Below are positions 29,181 to 37,933 of a stretch of 64,000 bases of DNA, one piece after another; positions within the stretch are counted from its first letter, which is position 1, and the number at the start of each line of letters is the position of its first letter. The DNA comes from Pectobacterium brasiliense (GTDB lineage Bacteria > Pseudomonadota > Gammaproteobacteria > Enterobacterales > Enterobacteriaceae). The notes under the pieces were generated by a model that saw only the letters and a list, made by a program, of their open reading frames with translations, had not been told where the DNA came from and made no database searches. The DNA is taken from contig NZ_JACDSF010000008.1 in NCBI RefSeq assembly GCF_013449685.1, positions 146,039 through 210,038 on the forward strand. Reading direction: 5' to 3'. A program made the translations under genes and the position numbers.

Positions 29181-30279
29181 ATGTTTGAAATTAATCCGGT
29201 AAAAAACCGCATTCAGGATCTGTCTGAACGTAGTGCCGTTCTTAGGGGGTATCTTTGACTATGATGCCAAGAAAGAACGCCTCGAAGAAGTAAACGCCGA
29301 GCTAGAACAGCCTGATGTCTGGAATGAGCCTGAACGCGCTCAGGCATTGGGAAAAGAACGTTCCTCACTGGAAGCTATCGTCGATACCATCGATCAATTG
29401 ACTCAGGGTCTGGAAGATGTGAACGGCCTGCTTGAGCTCGCGGTGGAAGAAGACGACGAAGAAACGTTCAATGACACCACGGTAGAACTGGACGCGCTGG
29501 AAAATAAATTAGGCCAGCTCGAGTTCCGTCGCATGTTCTCCGGCCAGTACGACAGTGCGGATTGCTACCTGGATATTCAGGCGGGTTCTGGCGGTACGGA
29601 AGCGCAGGACTGGGCCAGCATGCTGGTGCGTATGTACCTGCGTTGGGCGGAAGCCAAAGGGTTTAAAACCGAAATTATTGAAGAGTCAGACGGTGACGTG
29701 GCCGGTACGAAATCCGCCACCATCAAGATCATCGGTGACTATGCGTTTGGCTGGTTGCGTACTGAAACCGGCGTACACCGTCTGGTGCGCAAGAGCCCGT
29801 TCGATTCCGGCGGCCGCCGTCACACCTCATTCAGCTCCGCGTTTGTCTACCCGGAAGTGGATGACGATATTGATATCGAAATCAATCCGGCCGACCTGCG
29901 TATTGACGTGTACCGCGCATCCGGTGCGGGTGGTCAGCACGTTAACCGGACAGAGTCCGCGGTGCGTATTACCCACATTCCGACCAACATTGTCACGCAG
30001 TGTCAGAATGACCGTTCCCAGCATAAAAACAAAGATCAGGCGATGAAGCAGCTGAAAGCGAAGCTGTACGAGTTTGAGATGCAAAAGAAAAATGCTGAGA
30101 AACAGGCGATGGAAGACAACAAATCTGATATCGGCTGGGGCAGCCAGATTCGTTCCTATGTTCTGGATGATTCGCGCATCAAAGATTTACGTACCGGAGT
30201 GGAAACACGTAACACTCAGGCGGTACTGGATGGCGATCTGGACAAATTTATTGAAGCAAGTTTAAAAGCGGGGTTATAA
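29181..30279 (+). CDS. prfB: Peptide chain release factor 2 (with programmed +1 frameshift)
   Basis: RF2 recognises UGA and UAA stop codons. The product is 365 residues when codons 1-25 (29181-29255) are joined to 29257-30279 by skipping one base. Reading without the shift stops at UGA at 29256-29258, the usual autoregulatory device. The tripeptide determinant SPF is in KSPFDSGG, and the catalytic GGQ is at residues 250-252. Residue 246 is Ala, as in most bacteria, unlike Thr in E. coli K-12. LysS follows after eight bases, as in E. coli. Confidence 0.97.
29244..29259 (+). promoter_or_regulatory. prfB +1 recoding site
   Basis: A Shine-Dalgarno-like AGGGGG (29244-29249) precedes CTT TGA C at 29253-29259 with the three-base spacing that forces slippage. 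When RF2 is scarce, ribosomes slip forward and make full-length RF2. The signal matches the E. coli one exactly in layout. Confidence 0.96.
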
Positions 30280-30287
30280 GAATTCAC

Positions 30288-31805
30288 ATGGCTGAATCAC
30301 AATCACAGGGTGCCGATCAGGCGCAAGATCTGAATAATGAATTAAAAACGCGTCGTGAGAAGCTGGTGGCGCTGCGTGAAACTGGGATCGCATTCCCGAA
30401 TGATTTCCGCCGTGACAGCACGTCCGATCGTCTGCACGCTGAGTTCGATGCCAAAGAGAACGAAGAGCTGGAAGAACTGGGCGTTGAAGTGACTGTCGCG
30501 GGCCGTATGATGACCCGTCGCATCATGGGTAAAGCTTCTTTCGTGACCTTGCAGGACGTCGGTGGTCGTATTCAGCTGTATGTTTCCCGCGACGATCTGG
30601 CGGAAGGCATCTATAACGAACAATTCAAGAAGTGGGATCTGGGCGATATTCTGGGCGCGCGCGGCAAGCTGTTCAAAACCAAGACGGGCGAGCTGTCCAT
30701 CCACTGTACCGAACTGCGTCTGCTGACCAAAGCGTTGCGTCCGCTGCCGGATAAATTCCACGGTCTGGCCGATCAGGAAACGCGTTATCGTCAACGTTAT
30801 CTGGATCTGATCGCTAACGACGAATCTCGCAATACCTTCCGTATTCGTTCCAAAGTGATGGCGGCGATCCGTAGCTTCATGGTCGATCACGGCTTCATGG
30901 AAGTCGAAACGCCGATGATGCAGGTGATCCCCGGCGGCGCGTCTGCCCGTCCATTCATCACGCATCATAACGCGCTGGACATCGACATGTACCTGCGCAT
31001 CGCGCCGGAACTGTATCTGAAGCGTCTGGTTGTGGGTGGTTTTGAACGTGTGTTCGAGATCAACCGTAACTTCCGTAACGAAGGCGTTTCCCCGCGTCAC
31101 AACCCTGAATTCACCATGATGGAACTTTATATGGCGTATGCCGATTATAAAGACCTGATTGTGTTGACGGAGAACCTGTTCCGTACGCTGACGCAGGACG
31201 TACTGGGCTCGACGACGGTGCAATACGGCGACCAGACATTCGACTTCGGTAAGCCGTTCGAGAAGCTGACGATGCGCGAAGCGATCTGCAAATACCGTCC
31301 TGAAACCAACGTTGCCGATCTGGACGATCTGGAGAAAGCGACTGCTATCGCCCAGTCTCTGGGGATCAAGATCGAGAAAAGCTGGGGTCTGGGCCGCATC
31401 GTGACCGAGATCTTCGAAGAAACGGCAGAAAGCAGCCTGATCCAGCCGACCTTCATCACCGAATATCCGGCTGAAGTGTCACCGCTGGCGCGTCGTAACG
31501 ATCAGAACCCAGAAATCACCGATCGCTTTGAGTTCTTCATTGGCGGCCGTGAAATCGGTAACGGCTTCTCCGAGCTGAATGATGCTGAAGATCAGGCAGA
31601 GCGTTTTGCTCAGCAGGTGAACGCTAAAGATGCAGGCGATGACGAAGCGATGTTCTACGACGAAGACTATGTGACGGCGCTGGAGCACGGCCTGCCGCCA
31701 ACGGCGGGTCTGGGTATCGGTATCGACCGTATGGTGATGTTGTTCACGAACAGCCACACCATCCGCGACGTGATCCTGTTCCCGGCGATGCGTCCGCAGA
31801 AATAA
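30288..31805 (+). CDS. lysS: Lysyl-tRNA synthetase, class II
   Basis: This 505-residue synthetase has an N-terminal OB fold (about residues 65-150) that binds the anticodon, motif 2 [20 protein letters not shown] and motif 3 [13 protein letters not shown]. The length equals E. coli LysS. It is co-transcribed with prfB and followed by a strong terminator at 31853. Confidence 0.97.
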   Translation: MAESQSQGADQAQDLNNELKTRREKLVALRETGIAFPNDFRRDSTSDRLHAEFDAKENEELEELGVEVTVAGRMMTRRIMGKASFVTLQDVGGRIQLYVSRDDLAEGIYNEQFKKWDLGDILGARGKLFKTKTGELSIHCTELRLLTKALRPLPDKFHGLADQETRYRQRYLDLIANDESRNTFRIRSKVMAAIRSFMVDHGFMEVETPMMQVIPGGASARPFITHHNALDIDMYLRIAPELYLKRLVVGGFERVFEINRNFRNEGVSPRHNPEFTMMELYMAYADYKDLIVLTENLFRTLTQDVLGSTTVQYGDQTFDFGKPFEKLTMREAICKYRPETNVADLDDLEKATAIAQSLGIKIEKSWGLGRIVTEIFEETAESSLIQPTFITEYPAEVSPLARRNDQNPEITDRFEFFIGGREIGNGFSELNDAEDQAERFAQQVNAKDAGDDEAMFYDEDYVTALEHGLPPTAGLGIGIDRMVMLFTNSHTIRDVILFPAMRPQK

Positions 31806-31852
31806 GACGCAGGGTGTAAAAATAACCCTGACGTTATCGTCATTCTTTATTG

Positions 31853-31880
31853 AACCGGTGCAATTGCACCGGTTTTTTTA
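31853..31880 (+). terminator. Intrinsic terminator of prfB-lysS
   Basis: A perfect palindromic stem AACCGGTGCAA / TTGCACCGGTT runs directly into seven T residues. Confidence 0.9.
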
Positions 31881-31904
31881 TTATTTATTATCGACAATGC
31901 AAAA

Positions 31905-31976
31905 TTTTAGGGGAAACACGGGGATGAGGTTCCCGTAGGGACACCTCGCACCGTGGTAGCCCCGTGTATCTCGATT
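31905..31976. repeat. Structured intergenic repeat, copy B
   Basis: The partner of 11665-11737. Outer stem CACGGGG (31917-31923) with CCCCGTG (31960-31966) and inner hairpin GAGGT-TCCC-GTA-GGGA-C-ACCTC. The bases that differ from copy A keep both stems paired (for instance CACGGGG/CCCCGTG here versus CGCGGGG/CTCCGTG there), suggesting structure is conserved. Confidence 0.75.
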
Positions 31977-32093
31977 TCACCTCGATAGTATTATAACCGC
32001 GTTTTATCTCCGCATTTTGCCGTCATTCTGTGATTGTCGCCCAGCGGGGGAAGATGCTATTTTCAGGCATTCATTCACTGCCGGAACACCCTC

Positions 32094-32849
32094 ATGATGA
32101 CGTACCGCGATGCCTGGTTCGAACTGGCGCTGTTAACCAACGGCCGCAGTTTTCCACGGCATACGCACGATGAGTTCGTCATCAGCGCCAATCTCAGCGG
32201 ATTGGAAACGGTCTGGCTGGATGGAGAGACCTTTGTTGCTACCAACGATATGGTGACGACCTACAATCCCAATCAGCTACAAGGTAGCGACAACGCGTTT
32301 GATCGCTGGCAGTGCGCATCCTTGTACGTTCACCCACTGGCATTCGAGCATTATTTCCACCAAACCTTTCGGTTCTCACGGGGCTGGAATCCGTCGGCGC
32401 AGCTGGCGTCTGAGTTAAAACAGCTCGTCACCTCTGATTTGGACGACAGCACGCGTCAGGAGCGTATTATCCTGCTGCTGGCGGGGTTGATGGAAAATCA
32501 GCATCCTATGCCGTCTCAGGGACAGGTCAAAGAAGCAGAGCGGATCACGCGGATCAAAGACGGGTTGCTGAACGATCTCAGCGATGTCCCCACGCTCGAC
32601 CAGCTCGCGCAGCAGGAAAATCTGTCAGTCGCACATCTGGTGCGCTCGTTTAATCAGGCGGTCGGGCTACCGCCGCTGGCGTGGCTGATGCAGCGACGCA
32701 TGTGTAAAGCGCGGGAGCTGCTGCGGCAGGGCGCTGCGATTAGTCAGGTTGCGGGCGATGTCGGGTTTGCCGATCAGGCGCATTTTACGAAGGCTTTCAA
32801 CCGCTATAACGCCATGACGCCGGGGCAATTCCGCCGTATCAATTTTTGA
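32094..32849 (+). CDS. AraC-family transcriptional regulator
   Basis: This 251-residue regulator has an N-terminal cupin sensing domain (FPRHTHDEFVIS as the barrel entrance) and a C-terminal double helix-turn-helix with TLDQLAQQENLSVAHLVRSFNQAVGLPPLAWLMQRRM and the hallmark ISQVAGDVGFADQAHFTKAFNRY. It sits 63 bp upstream of a LysE-type exporter on the same strand, an arrangement in which such regulators commonly control the exporter in response to an amino acid. Start is one of two adjacent ATG codons (32094 or 32097). Confidence 0.9.
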   Translation: MMTYRDAWFELALLTNGRSFPRHTHDEFVISANLSGLETVWLDGETFVATNDMVTTYNPNQLQGSDNAFDRWQCASLYVHPLAFEHYFHQTFRFSRGWNPSAQLASELKQLVTSDLDDSTRQERIILLLAGLMENQHPMPSQGQVKEAERITRIKDGLLNDLSDVPTLDQLAQQENLSVAHLVRSFNQAVGLPPLAWLMQRRMCKARELLRQGAAISQVAGDVGFADQAHFTKAFNRYNAMTPGQFRRINF

Positions 32850-32911
32850 CAATACAGCCTTTCCCTTCGGCTCTACACTCGCCTTATTGCTTAACGCTCG
32901 AAGGGAATACC

Positions 32912-33595
32912 ATGCTGTTAGTTGTCTTCACGGGGATGCTGCTATCCCTGTCACTCTGTCTCGATCTGGGAATGGTCAATACCGCGATTATTAACCGTGG
33001 GTTGCGACACGGGGCGCGCTCGGCGTTTTATATCGGGCTGGGTTCCTGTTTCGGCGATCTGTTTTATGCCACGCTGTCAGTGCTGGGTCTGGCAGTGGTC
33101 TTTAACCTGACGCCCGTCCGCTGGGTGTTATGGATTGGCGGTGGGCTGATTCTGATCTGGATGACGTTCAGCATGGCGCGCGCGGCATGGCGCGACTATC
33201 AGGTTAAACGCTTCGCTGACCTGTCTGCGACAGCGAATGCGGCGGGTTTTATTACGCCACCTGCCCGCTATACAGAATTTCTCAGCGGCGTCGGCATGGC
33301 GCTGGCGTCACCGACGGCGTTACTGTGGTTTGCAGCGATTGGCGGCACGATTATCGCGCAGTCTACCGATGGCTCTGCTTTCATGATCTGTCTGTTTCTG
33401 CTGGGATTTTTCGTCGGCGGTGTGCTGTGGACGTTCTTCCTTGCGGCGCTGGTGAAGTACGGTCAGCGCCTGCTGAAAGAGCGAATCTCATTCTATTGCA
33501 GCCTGATTTCTGCGCTGCTATTTGCCTACTTTGCCTGGCACGTCATTTCCAATGGGTATGAGACGCTGTTTCTACCGCTTTCCACAGCCGCATAA
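32912..33595 (+). CDS. LysE-family amino-acid exporter
   Basis: This 227-residue protein has six predicted membrane helices and the LysE/RhtB signature region LCLDLGMVNTAIINRGLRHGARSAFYIGLGSCFGDL plus GMALASPTALLWFAAIGG. It should export an amino acid across the inner membrane. ATG at 32912 follows AAGGGA. The AraC regulator immediately upstream is the probable controller. A G+C-rich hairpin with T-run follows. Confidence 0.88.
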   Translation: MLLVVFTGMLLSLSLCLDLGMVNTAIINRGLRHGARSAFYIGLGSCFGDLFYATLSVLGLAVVFNLTPVRWVLWIGGGLILIWMTFSMARAAWRDYQVKRFADLSATANAAGFITPPARYTEFLSGVGMALASPTALLWFAAIGGTIIAQSTDGSAFMICLFLLGFFVGGVLWTFFLAALVKYGQRLLKERISFYCSLISALLFAYFAWHVISNGYETLFLPLSTAA

Positions 33596-33629
33596 CCGGC
33601 TAAAATATCAGCACTTTGCCGGGTTTTTT
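33594..33629 (+). terminator. Terminator after the LysE-type exporter
   Basis: A seven-base-pair stem AACCGGC / GCCGGGTT with one bulge and a 17-base loop, followed by TTTTTTA. It separates the exporter from the tRNA-Gly promoter. Confidence 0.55.
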
Positions 33630-33631
33630 AC

Positions 33632-33659
33632 TTGCTCGGCAACGGCATAGCGCTATAAT
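33632..33659 (+). promoter_or_regulatory. Promoter of tRNA-Gly
   Basis: TTGCTC and a perfect TATAAT separated by 16 bp, with a G+C-rich discriminator before the tRNA, as expected for a stable-RNA promoter. Confidence 0.75.
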
Positions 33660-33676
33660 GCCAGTCGCTTCTGTGT

Positions 33677-33750
33677 GCGAGTGTAGTTCAATGGTAGAAC
33701 GGCAGCTTCCCAAGCTGCATACGAGGGTTCGATTCCCTTCACTCGCTCCA
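33677..33750 (+). tRNA. tRNA-Gly (anticodon CCC)
   Basis: A 74-nt cloverleaf including encoded CCA. The anticodon loop TTCCCAA places CCC at 33709-33711, like E. coli glyU. It is complete. Its 3' half served as attachment site for the element that follows, and the last 24 bases recur at 48269-48292. Confidence 0.97.
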
Positions 33751-33751
33751 A
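33727..33751 (+). repeat. attL (3' end of tRNA-Gly)
   Basis: A 25-bp direct repeat starting GTTCGATTCCCTTCACTCGC, identical to 48269-48293. It covers the T-arm and acceptor 3' strand, the standard crossover for P4-type integrases. The tRNA stays intact on this side. Confidence 0.93.
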
Positions 33752-33891
33752 AAACACTTCTCTGCATGTCTCCTGAAGTCAATAAAAACCAGTAAAATCA
33801 ATGCAATTACGCTTTTGTTGGCCTCTGTGTGTCAACTGGTATCTACCCAAATCATGTGTTAAATGTGTATAGTAATGTGAATAGGGGGTGT

Positions 33892-33957
33892 TATACATAC
33901 CCATTTCTATACACATTAGGTAGCTATACATACCGGAAACTATACACATGCCGCTTA
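33892..33957 (+). repeat. Two 33-bp tandem units upstream of the integrase
   Basis: Each unit contains TATACATACC, then TATACACAT 16 bp further on: at 33892/33908 and at 33925/33941, an exact 33-bp period. The second unit overlaps the integrase start codon. They may be integrase or AlpA arm sites, or an operator for self-control. Confidence 0.7.
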
Positions 33958-35162
33958 CAGACCTTGAGATACGCCGCGCCAAGCCACAGGAAAAGCCCTA
34001 TACCAAGAATGATGGCTATGGACTTTCGCTGCTGATCGAGCCGAATGGATCTAAAGGGTGGCGTTTTCGCTACCGCTTTGATGGCAAGGCTAAAATGCTG
34101 TCTTTCGGGACATACCCTACGATCACGTTGAATGAGGCGCGACAAAAACGAGACGAAGCCAAAAAGCTGGTTGCCGCAGGGATAAACCCCAGTGATTTAC
34201 GCAAAGAGCAGAAGCTGGCGAAACAGGGACGGAATGAAAGCACGTTTGAGTCGATAGCGCGTGAATGGTACGAGAAACGCTTAGATCGCTGGTCAGCGTC
34301 ATACAGCGAAGAAATGATGAGTACCTTTGAGAAAGATGTTTTCCCGTTTATCGGGCATCGCCCCATTGCGGAAATTAAGCCTATGGAACTCCTGACGGTA
34401 CTGTCTAAGTTAAACGATCGTGGTGCTACCGAGAAGATGCGTAAGGTACGGCAGCGGTGTGGTGAAGTGTGGAAGTACGCGATTATAACGGGCAGAGCAG
34501 AATATAACCCTGCGCCGGATCTCGCAAGTGCGATGAAGCCACATAAACGAGAGAATTATCCTCATCTTAACGTGATTGAGTTGCCTGAATTTTTGCAGAC
34601 TCTGACCAGTTACAGCGGCAGTATGCAAGTGAAATTGGCTATGAGGTTACTAATTCTGACAGGGACGCGGCCAGGTGAATTGCGTCAGGCTGAATGGGCA
34701 GAAATTGATTTAGATAAGGCATTATGGGAAATACCGGCTTCAAAAATGAAGATGCGGCGTTCTCACATGGTTCCTCTGTCTTCTCAGGCTGTAGATATTT
34801 TAAAGCAGATGCAGCCAATTAGTGGCCGTTACCAGCATGTTTTCCCTGGGCGTATCCAGTCTACAAAACCGATCAGTGAAATGACGCTTAATGTGTTGAT
34901 CCGGCGTATTGGCTACGGGGGAAGGGCGACAGGCCACGGTTTCCGGCACACAATGAGCACAATTCTTCATGAGCAGGGTTTTAATACCGCCTGGATTGAG
35001 ATTCAACTTGCTCATGTTGATAAAAATAGCGTTCGTGGTACGTATAACCATGCGCAGTATCTGGATGGTCGTCGGGATATGTTGCAGTGGTATTCGGATT
35101 ACATGGAAAATTTAGAATATAGCAAAAATGTTGTTATTGGCGGATTCCGTAAACCGGCATAG
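33948..35162 (+). CDS. Tyrosine integrase, P4 family
   Basis: This 404-residue integrase has the DUF4102-type N-terminal domain (MPLTDLEIRRAKPQEKPY), a SAM-like core-binding domain (about 95-190) and the catalytic domain with Arg in LTGTRPGELRQAEW, His-x-x-Arg in HGFRHTMSTILHE, His in QLAHVDKN and the Tyr in TYNHAQYL. It is the first gene after attL and reads into the element, the classical P4 layout. It should catalyse integration into tRNA-Gly. Its leader carries the 33-bp tandem repeats. Confidence 0.94.
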   Translation: MPLTDLEIRRAKPQEKPYTKNDGYGLSLLIEPNGSKGWRFRYRFDGKAKMLSFGTYPTITLNEARQKRDEAKKLVAAGINPSDLRKEQKLAKQGRNESTFESIAREWYEKRLDRWSASYSEEMMSTFEKDVFPFIGHRPIAEIKPMELLTVLSKLNDRGATEKMRKVRQRCGEVWKYAIITGRAEYNPAPDLASAMKPHKRENYPHLNVIELPEFLQTLTSYSGSMQVKLAMRLLILTGTRPGELRQAEWAEIDLDKALWEIPASKMKMRRSHMVPLSSQAVDILKQMQPISGRYQHVFPGRIQSTKPISEMTLNVLIRRIGYGGRATGHGFRHTMSTILHEQGFNTAWIEIQLAHVDKNSVRGTYNHAQYLDGRRDMLQWYSDYMENLEYSKNVVIGGFRKPA

Positions 35163-35179
35163 CGTAGAAGGATATTTAA

Positions 35180-35857
35180 ATGACTAATTTTAAGGAAATG
35201 GATGCTTTTGAGCGGTTCACTAAACTCAAGGGTGTTACCGCTCAACAAATGGCTTTGGCGATTTTAGGTATTAATCCATTTTCCGATCCAAAAGATATAC
35301 CTAAAGATATAGAAAAAGATGTTTCTCAACTGCGAACGATACTGAGACAAAATGCAGGGAGTAATACAAATATAAAATTACAGCATAATGAAAAGAGTAA
35401 TATAAACTTACAACATAATGAAAGGATAGATGCAAAAATATACTTTGCCGAGTCTTATAAATTCATTAATATTGAATATACGCCGAAACCTATTTTTGAT
35501 AAATGTCATGAGGTTATTAATAACATAGCGCGAGAAGTTCGCTGGAAAGAAAAACTATTAGAATATGGTGACGATGAACTCATTGAGTATGGACGATCTA
35601 TTAGAAAAAGTGGGCGTGGAATTTATCGACAAGAACATGAAAAAGAAAATACAGATAAGTTATTGGCTTTGTTGATTATGTTATTAGCTGATAAGCTAGG
35701 GAATAAATATGGAACAGCGAAAGAGCCATCAAAACGTGAAATTTATAGGGCTTTGGTTAGTCTTGCTGAAAAAGAGGGTGTTTCCTTAAAGGGAATAAAA
35801 GAATCATCTTTTTATAATAAAGTTAAAAAATCGTTTAATTCCCTCTTCTCTGAATAA
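35180..35857 (+). CDS. Unknown AT-rich island protein (225 aa)
   Basis: Not recognised. It is a charged, largely helical protein of 225 residues with a short internal duplication near residues 62-80 (NIKLQHNEKSNINLQHNE). The C-terminal part (EPSKREIYRALVSLAEKEGVSLKGIKESSFYNKVKKSF) resembles a small helical DNA- or RNA-binding domain, but that is impression only. Its base composition is more AT-rich than the integrase's. It starts 17 bp after the integrase stop with AGAAGGA upstream and is followed by a hairpin, so it may be co-transcribed with the integrase. Cargo genes beside a P4-type integrase are often defence genes, but nothing in the sequence shows this here. Confidence 0.6.
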   Translation: MTNFKEMDAFERFTKLKGVTAQQMALAILGINPFSDPKDIPKDIEKDVSQLRTILRQNAGSNTNIKLQHNEKSNINLQHNERIDAKIYFAESYKFINIEYTPKPIFDKCHEVINNIAREVRWKEKLLEYGDDELIEYGRSIRKSGRGIYRQEHEKENTDKLLALLIMLLADKLGNKYGTAKEPSKREIYRALVSLAEKEGVSLKGIKESSFYNKVKKSFNSLFSE

Positions 35858-35862
35858 CCTTG

Positions 35863-35887
35863 ATCTGGCCTTATGCCTAGGCCAGAT
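35863..35887 (+). terminator. Hairpin after the 225-aa gene, start of a 320-bp gap
   Basis: An eight-base-pair stem ATCTGGCC / GGCCAGAT with a nine-base loop, weak T-tail. The AT-rich gap that follows up to 36181 also has short repeats (GCTTGTAG twice near 35929, GTAGTATTAC twice near 35966) and presumably the alpA promoter. Confidence 0.5.
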
Positions 35888-36181
35888 ATAAATCATAAAT
35901 GCTAGCCAATAGCCATATGCTTGTAGTCGCTTGTAGCGGCTTATTTTATGTTGCTCCGTATTGCGTAGTATTACGTAGTATTACATAACTAACTAATTTA
36001 AATGGCATTTAAGTATATGATTTGTCAGTGGCATATTCTTTTTTCTCCTTTGTTAACTTAACGGAAACAATAATGTTTCAATGGAATTAATTTTATTTTA
36101 ATGGATTTTATTCTTGCTAGAACCCCGATTTGTACACTTCTAAACTCCGCCATATACCAGCAAGCACGATGAGGTAACGAT

Positions 36182-36403
36182 ATGGCAGGCAGAAATATTC
36201 AGGACAACCAAGCATCCTTGATCTCTTCAAAAGAGGTGCTGCGTCGCGTCCAGCGTAGTAAATCATGGCTCTATAAACAGTTGGCACAAAAGGCATTTCC
36301 CCAACCGATTAAGATCGGGGAACGTGCAATTTCCTTTGTTGAAAGTGAGATCGACGAATGGATCAGCCAGCGGATCGCTGAACGTGGGGAATGGAAATCA
36401 TGA
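36182..36403 (+). CDS. alpA: AlpA-family transcriptional regulator / excisionase
   Basis: This 73-residue winged-helix protein has the AlpA layout: SKEVLRRVQRSKSWLYKQLAQKAFPQPIKIGERAISFVESEIDEWISQRI. AlpA (Vis in P4) proteins control integrase expression and help excision. The ATG follows GAGG. Its position between integrase and the replication module is standard for P4-like elements. Confidence 0.92.
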   Translation: MAGRNIQDNQASLISSKEVLRRVQRSKSWLYKQLAQKAFPQPIKIGERAISFVESEIDEWISQRIAERGEWKS

Positions 36404-36482
36404 GAAGCGCCACCTACTGTGATACTGCCTTAACATCCATTGGTGTTAGCAATATCCATACACTGGCTTTTTGGGGAAAGGA

Positions 36483-36671
36483 TCAGTCTTTAGGTTCCGT
36501 ATCACGAGCTTGTTTACGCTGGCGGCGTTTGATCTCACCTTTGGCTGCTGTGACAAGAAAACCGGCGGTACTTTCTCCATCTTCTTTCAGTAACTCTATA
36601 TCTTCCATAACATCGTGGGGAATTCTAACAGTTGTCATTTGTGATTTTGCGTTCTTTGCACCTGTTGCCAT
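36483..36671 (-). CDS. YlcI/YnfO-like small regulator
   Basis: This 62-residue protein begins MATGAKNAKSQMTTVRIPHDV, which I recall from the YlcI/YnfO family of lambdoid and satellite elements. The middle (TTVRIPHDVMEDIELL, then a second helix) looks like a ribbon-helix-helix fold, so DNA binding is likely. The start ATG at 36671 has GGAG eight bases upstream. It is divergent from the Icd-like gene, and an inverted operator pair lies between the two. Confidence 0.7.
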   Translation of the reverse strand: MATGAKNAKSQMTTVRIPHDVMEDIELLKEDGESTAGFLVTAAKGEIKRRQRKQARDTEPKD

Positions 36672-36737
36672 TGTTGGGACTCCAAATTTTAGGTGTATGT
36701 CAGTATACGCAAAAAAAGATGATAGAAAAGGCTTGAA

Positions 36738-36783
36738 GTGTATTTCACTTGAGGGTATTTTTCCTCTTGAAGGTGAAATACAC
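36738..36783. promoter_or_regulatory. Inverted operator pair GTGTATTTCAC / GTGAAATACAC
   Basis: Two 11-bp elements at 36738-36748 and 36773-36783 face each other 35 bp apart, with an inner GAGG/CCTC. Each differs by one base from the GTGTATTACAC palindromes around 43447-43848. As RNA the pair could also form a long hairpin. Confidence 0.6.
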
Positions 36784-36857
36784 CTTGTAAGCGCAAAGCT
36801 CGGCGGTGCGTCAACACCAGCCGAGCTTCTAACCACAATGTTACTGGAGATAACACT

Positions 36858-37058
36858 ATGGCTGATTCACAGTCTACCCAAACTCGCCCCAAATATCAGT
36901 ATCGTTTTCTGGCACTTTATCGAGCAGATAGTGCTGCTACACTTTGCCGCCTGTCTGTTGAAGCCTATATAGAGCAGGAAGCCCGTCAGATCCTTGTCCC
37001 TCACTTCATCCTCTCTTTTGCTGGCCGCTTGCCAGTTGAGGCGGTACGCCATGTTTGA
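36858..37058 (+). CDS. Icd-like host cell division inhibitor (P4 family)
   Basis: This 66-residue protein contains FLALYRADSAATLCRLSVEAYIEQEARQILVPHFILSFAGRLPV, the conserved core of Icd-like proteins of P4 satellites and enterobacterial prophages. Overexpressed relatives block host division. In many strains a longer upstream reading frame is annotated, but here the ATG at 36858 follows ACTGGAGATAAC and gives the common form. It overlaps the next gene by 8 bp. The inverted operator pair lies in its leader. Confidence 0.75.
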   Translation: MADSQSTQTRPKYQYRFLALYRADSAATLCRLSVEAYIEQEARQILVPHFILSFAGRLPVEAVRHV

Positions 37059-37239
37059 TAACACACCGCTGGAACTGGATGAAATCATCGATCAGTGCCG
37101 AGCACTGGCCTATACCGCTGTAAACACCGATGACGCGCAAGTGCGTGAAATACTGCTGTTCATTCTGCAAGAACGCATCGATCACCTATACCGCACCAGA
37201 CAGGTAGAACCAGAGGAAGCGGAGGTGCACCATGCGTAA
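37051..37239 (+). CDS. Conserved small satellite protein (62 aa)
   Basis: Sixty-two residues beginning MFDNTPLELDEIIDQCRALA, acidic and helical. I recognise it as the kind of short hypothetical protein that usually follows the Icd-like gene in P4-type elements, without known function. Start overlaps the previous stop by 8 bp, and its own end overlaps the next gene by 8 bp, so the genes are translationally coupled. Confidence 0.7.
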   Translation: MFDNTPLELDEIIDQCRALAYTAVNTDDAQVREILLFILQERIDHLYRTRQVEPEEAEVHHA

Positions 37240-37537
37240 TCTGTTTCTGGGGCGACCAATGCGAGGTGAGCGCTATCAAAGCGTCAGCGAAACAGGATGG
37301 ATCATTGAGGTGATTAGCGTCAGATCAATCAACTATGAATCAGGCCAGGTAATGCCAGAGCCAGAAGTATTTTTCCTGTATGAGTCCAGTCAGCAACGTG
37401 GAGAAATGCCACTCAGTGAATTTCGCCGTTCCTATCAGTTATTGCCTGAGTATGTAGAACGCAGAAAAGAAATGGCGCAGGACTATTACGAGCGACGTTC
37501 TAACGCGGATAAAGACGACTACGCGCGTTATTTATAG
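37232..37537 (+). CDS. Small island protein (101 aa), DUF4222-like
   Basis: The 101 residues begin with a beta-rich part (RGERYQSVSETGWIIEVISVRSINYESGQVMPEPEVFFLY) that looks like an SH3-like barrel of DUF4222 phage proteins, followed by a charged helix rich in Arg and Tyr. The family assignment is tentative. Overlaps the previous gene by 8 bp; a GGAGG-type site precedes the ATG. Confidence 0.6.
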   Translation: MRNLFLGRPMRGERYQSVSETGWIIEVISVRSINYESGQVMPEPEVFFLYESSQQRGEMPLSEFRRSYQLLPEYVERRKEMAQDYYERRSNADKDDYARYL

Positions 37538-37608
37538 TTGAAAATACCGGAATAATATTACGAATTTTATTTCGGCGAATCCTTGCATTCTGAATGAAGG
37601 GTATCCCA

Positions 37609-37908
37609 ATGGATCGTGTCACTGCACAAGCGCTTAGCGCTAAAATGATTGCTGGTGAAGAGACTCAGAAAAATAATGAAGTTCATTCTCTCAGCATTGA
37701 AAGCTATCACAAAATGAATAGGGCTAAAAATGTGGCCTTTAGCCTTCATCTCCACGTAAGAAAACTGGAAGTAAATGCTGAGCCACTTTTGTGGTTACCC
37801 GATATTTTCAGCTATCTCCACGATGATATTGATTATGTACTGAACGAGTTGAAGGAAAACGGATTGTGCAATGAATGGCTGAAACAAGGAAAGGATTCGT
37901 TTCGGTGA
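37609..37908 (+). CDS. Unknown small island protein (99 aa)
   Basis: Not recognised. Ninety-nine residues with no membrane segment and a mixed helix/strand pattern. The ATG at 37609 was chosen over one five codons earlier because GAAGGG lies at the right distance. A 71-bp gap separates it from the gene before, and a hairpin terminator follows before the primase gene, so it ends the early small-gene operon. Confidence 0.6.
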   Translation: MDRVTAQALSAKMIAGEETQKNNEVHSLSIESYHKMNRAKNVAFSLHLHVRKLEVNAEPLLWLPDIFSYLHDDIDYVLNELKENGLCNEWLKQGKDSFR

Positions 37909-37933
37909 TTAACACATTTATTCACTTTCAATA

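Noticed and set aside
36391..36972. A 193-codon plus-strand frame spanning the YlcI-like gene region
   Set aside because: Most of it is antisense to the better supported YlcI-like gene and crosses the operator pair; only its end resembles leaders annotated before Icd-like genes.
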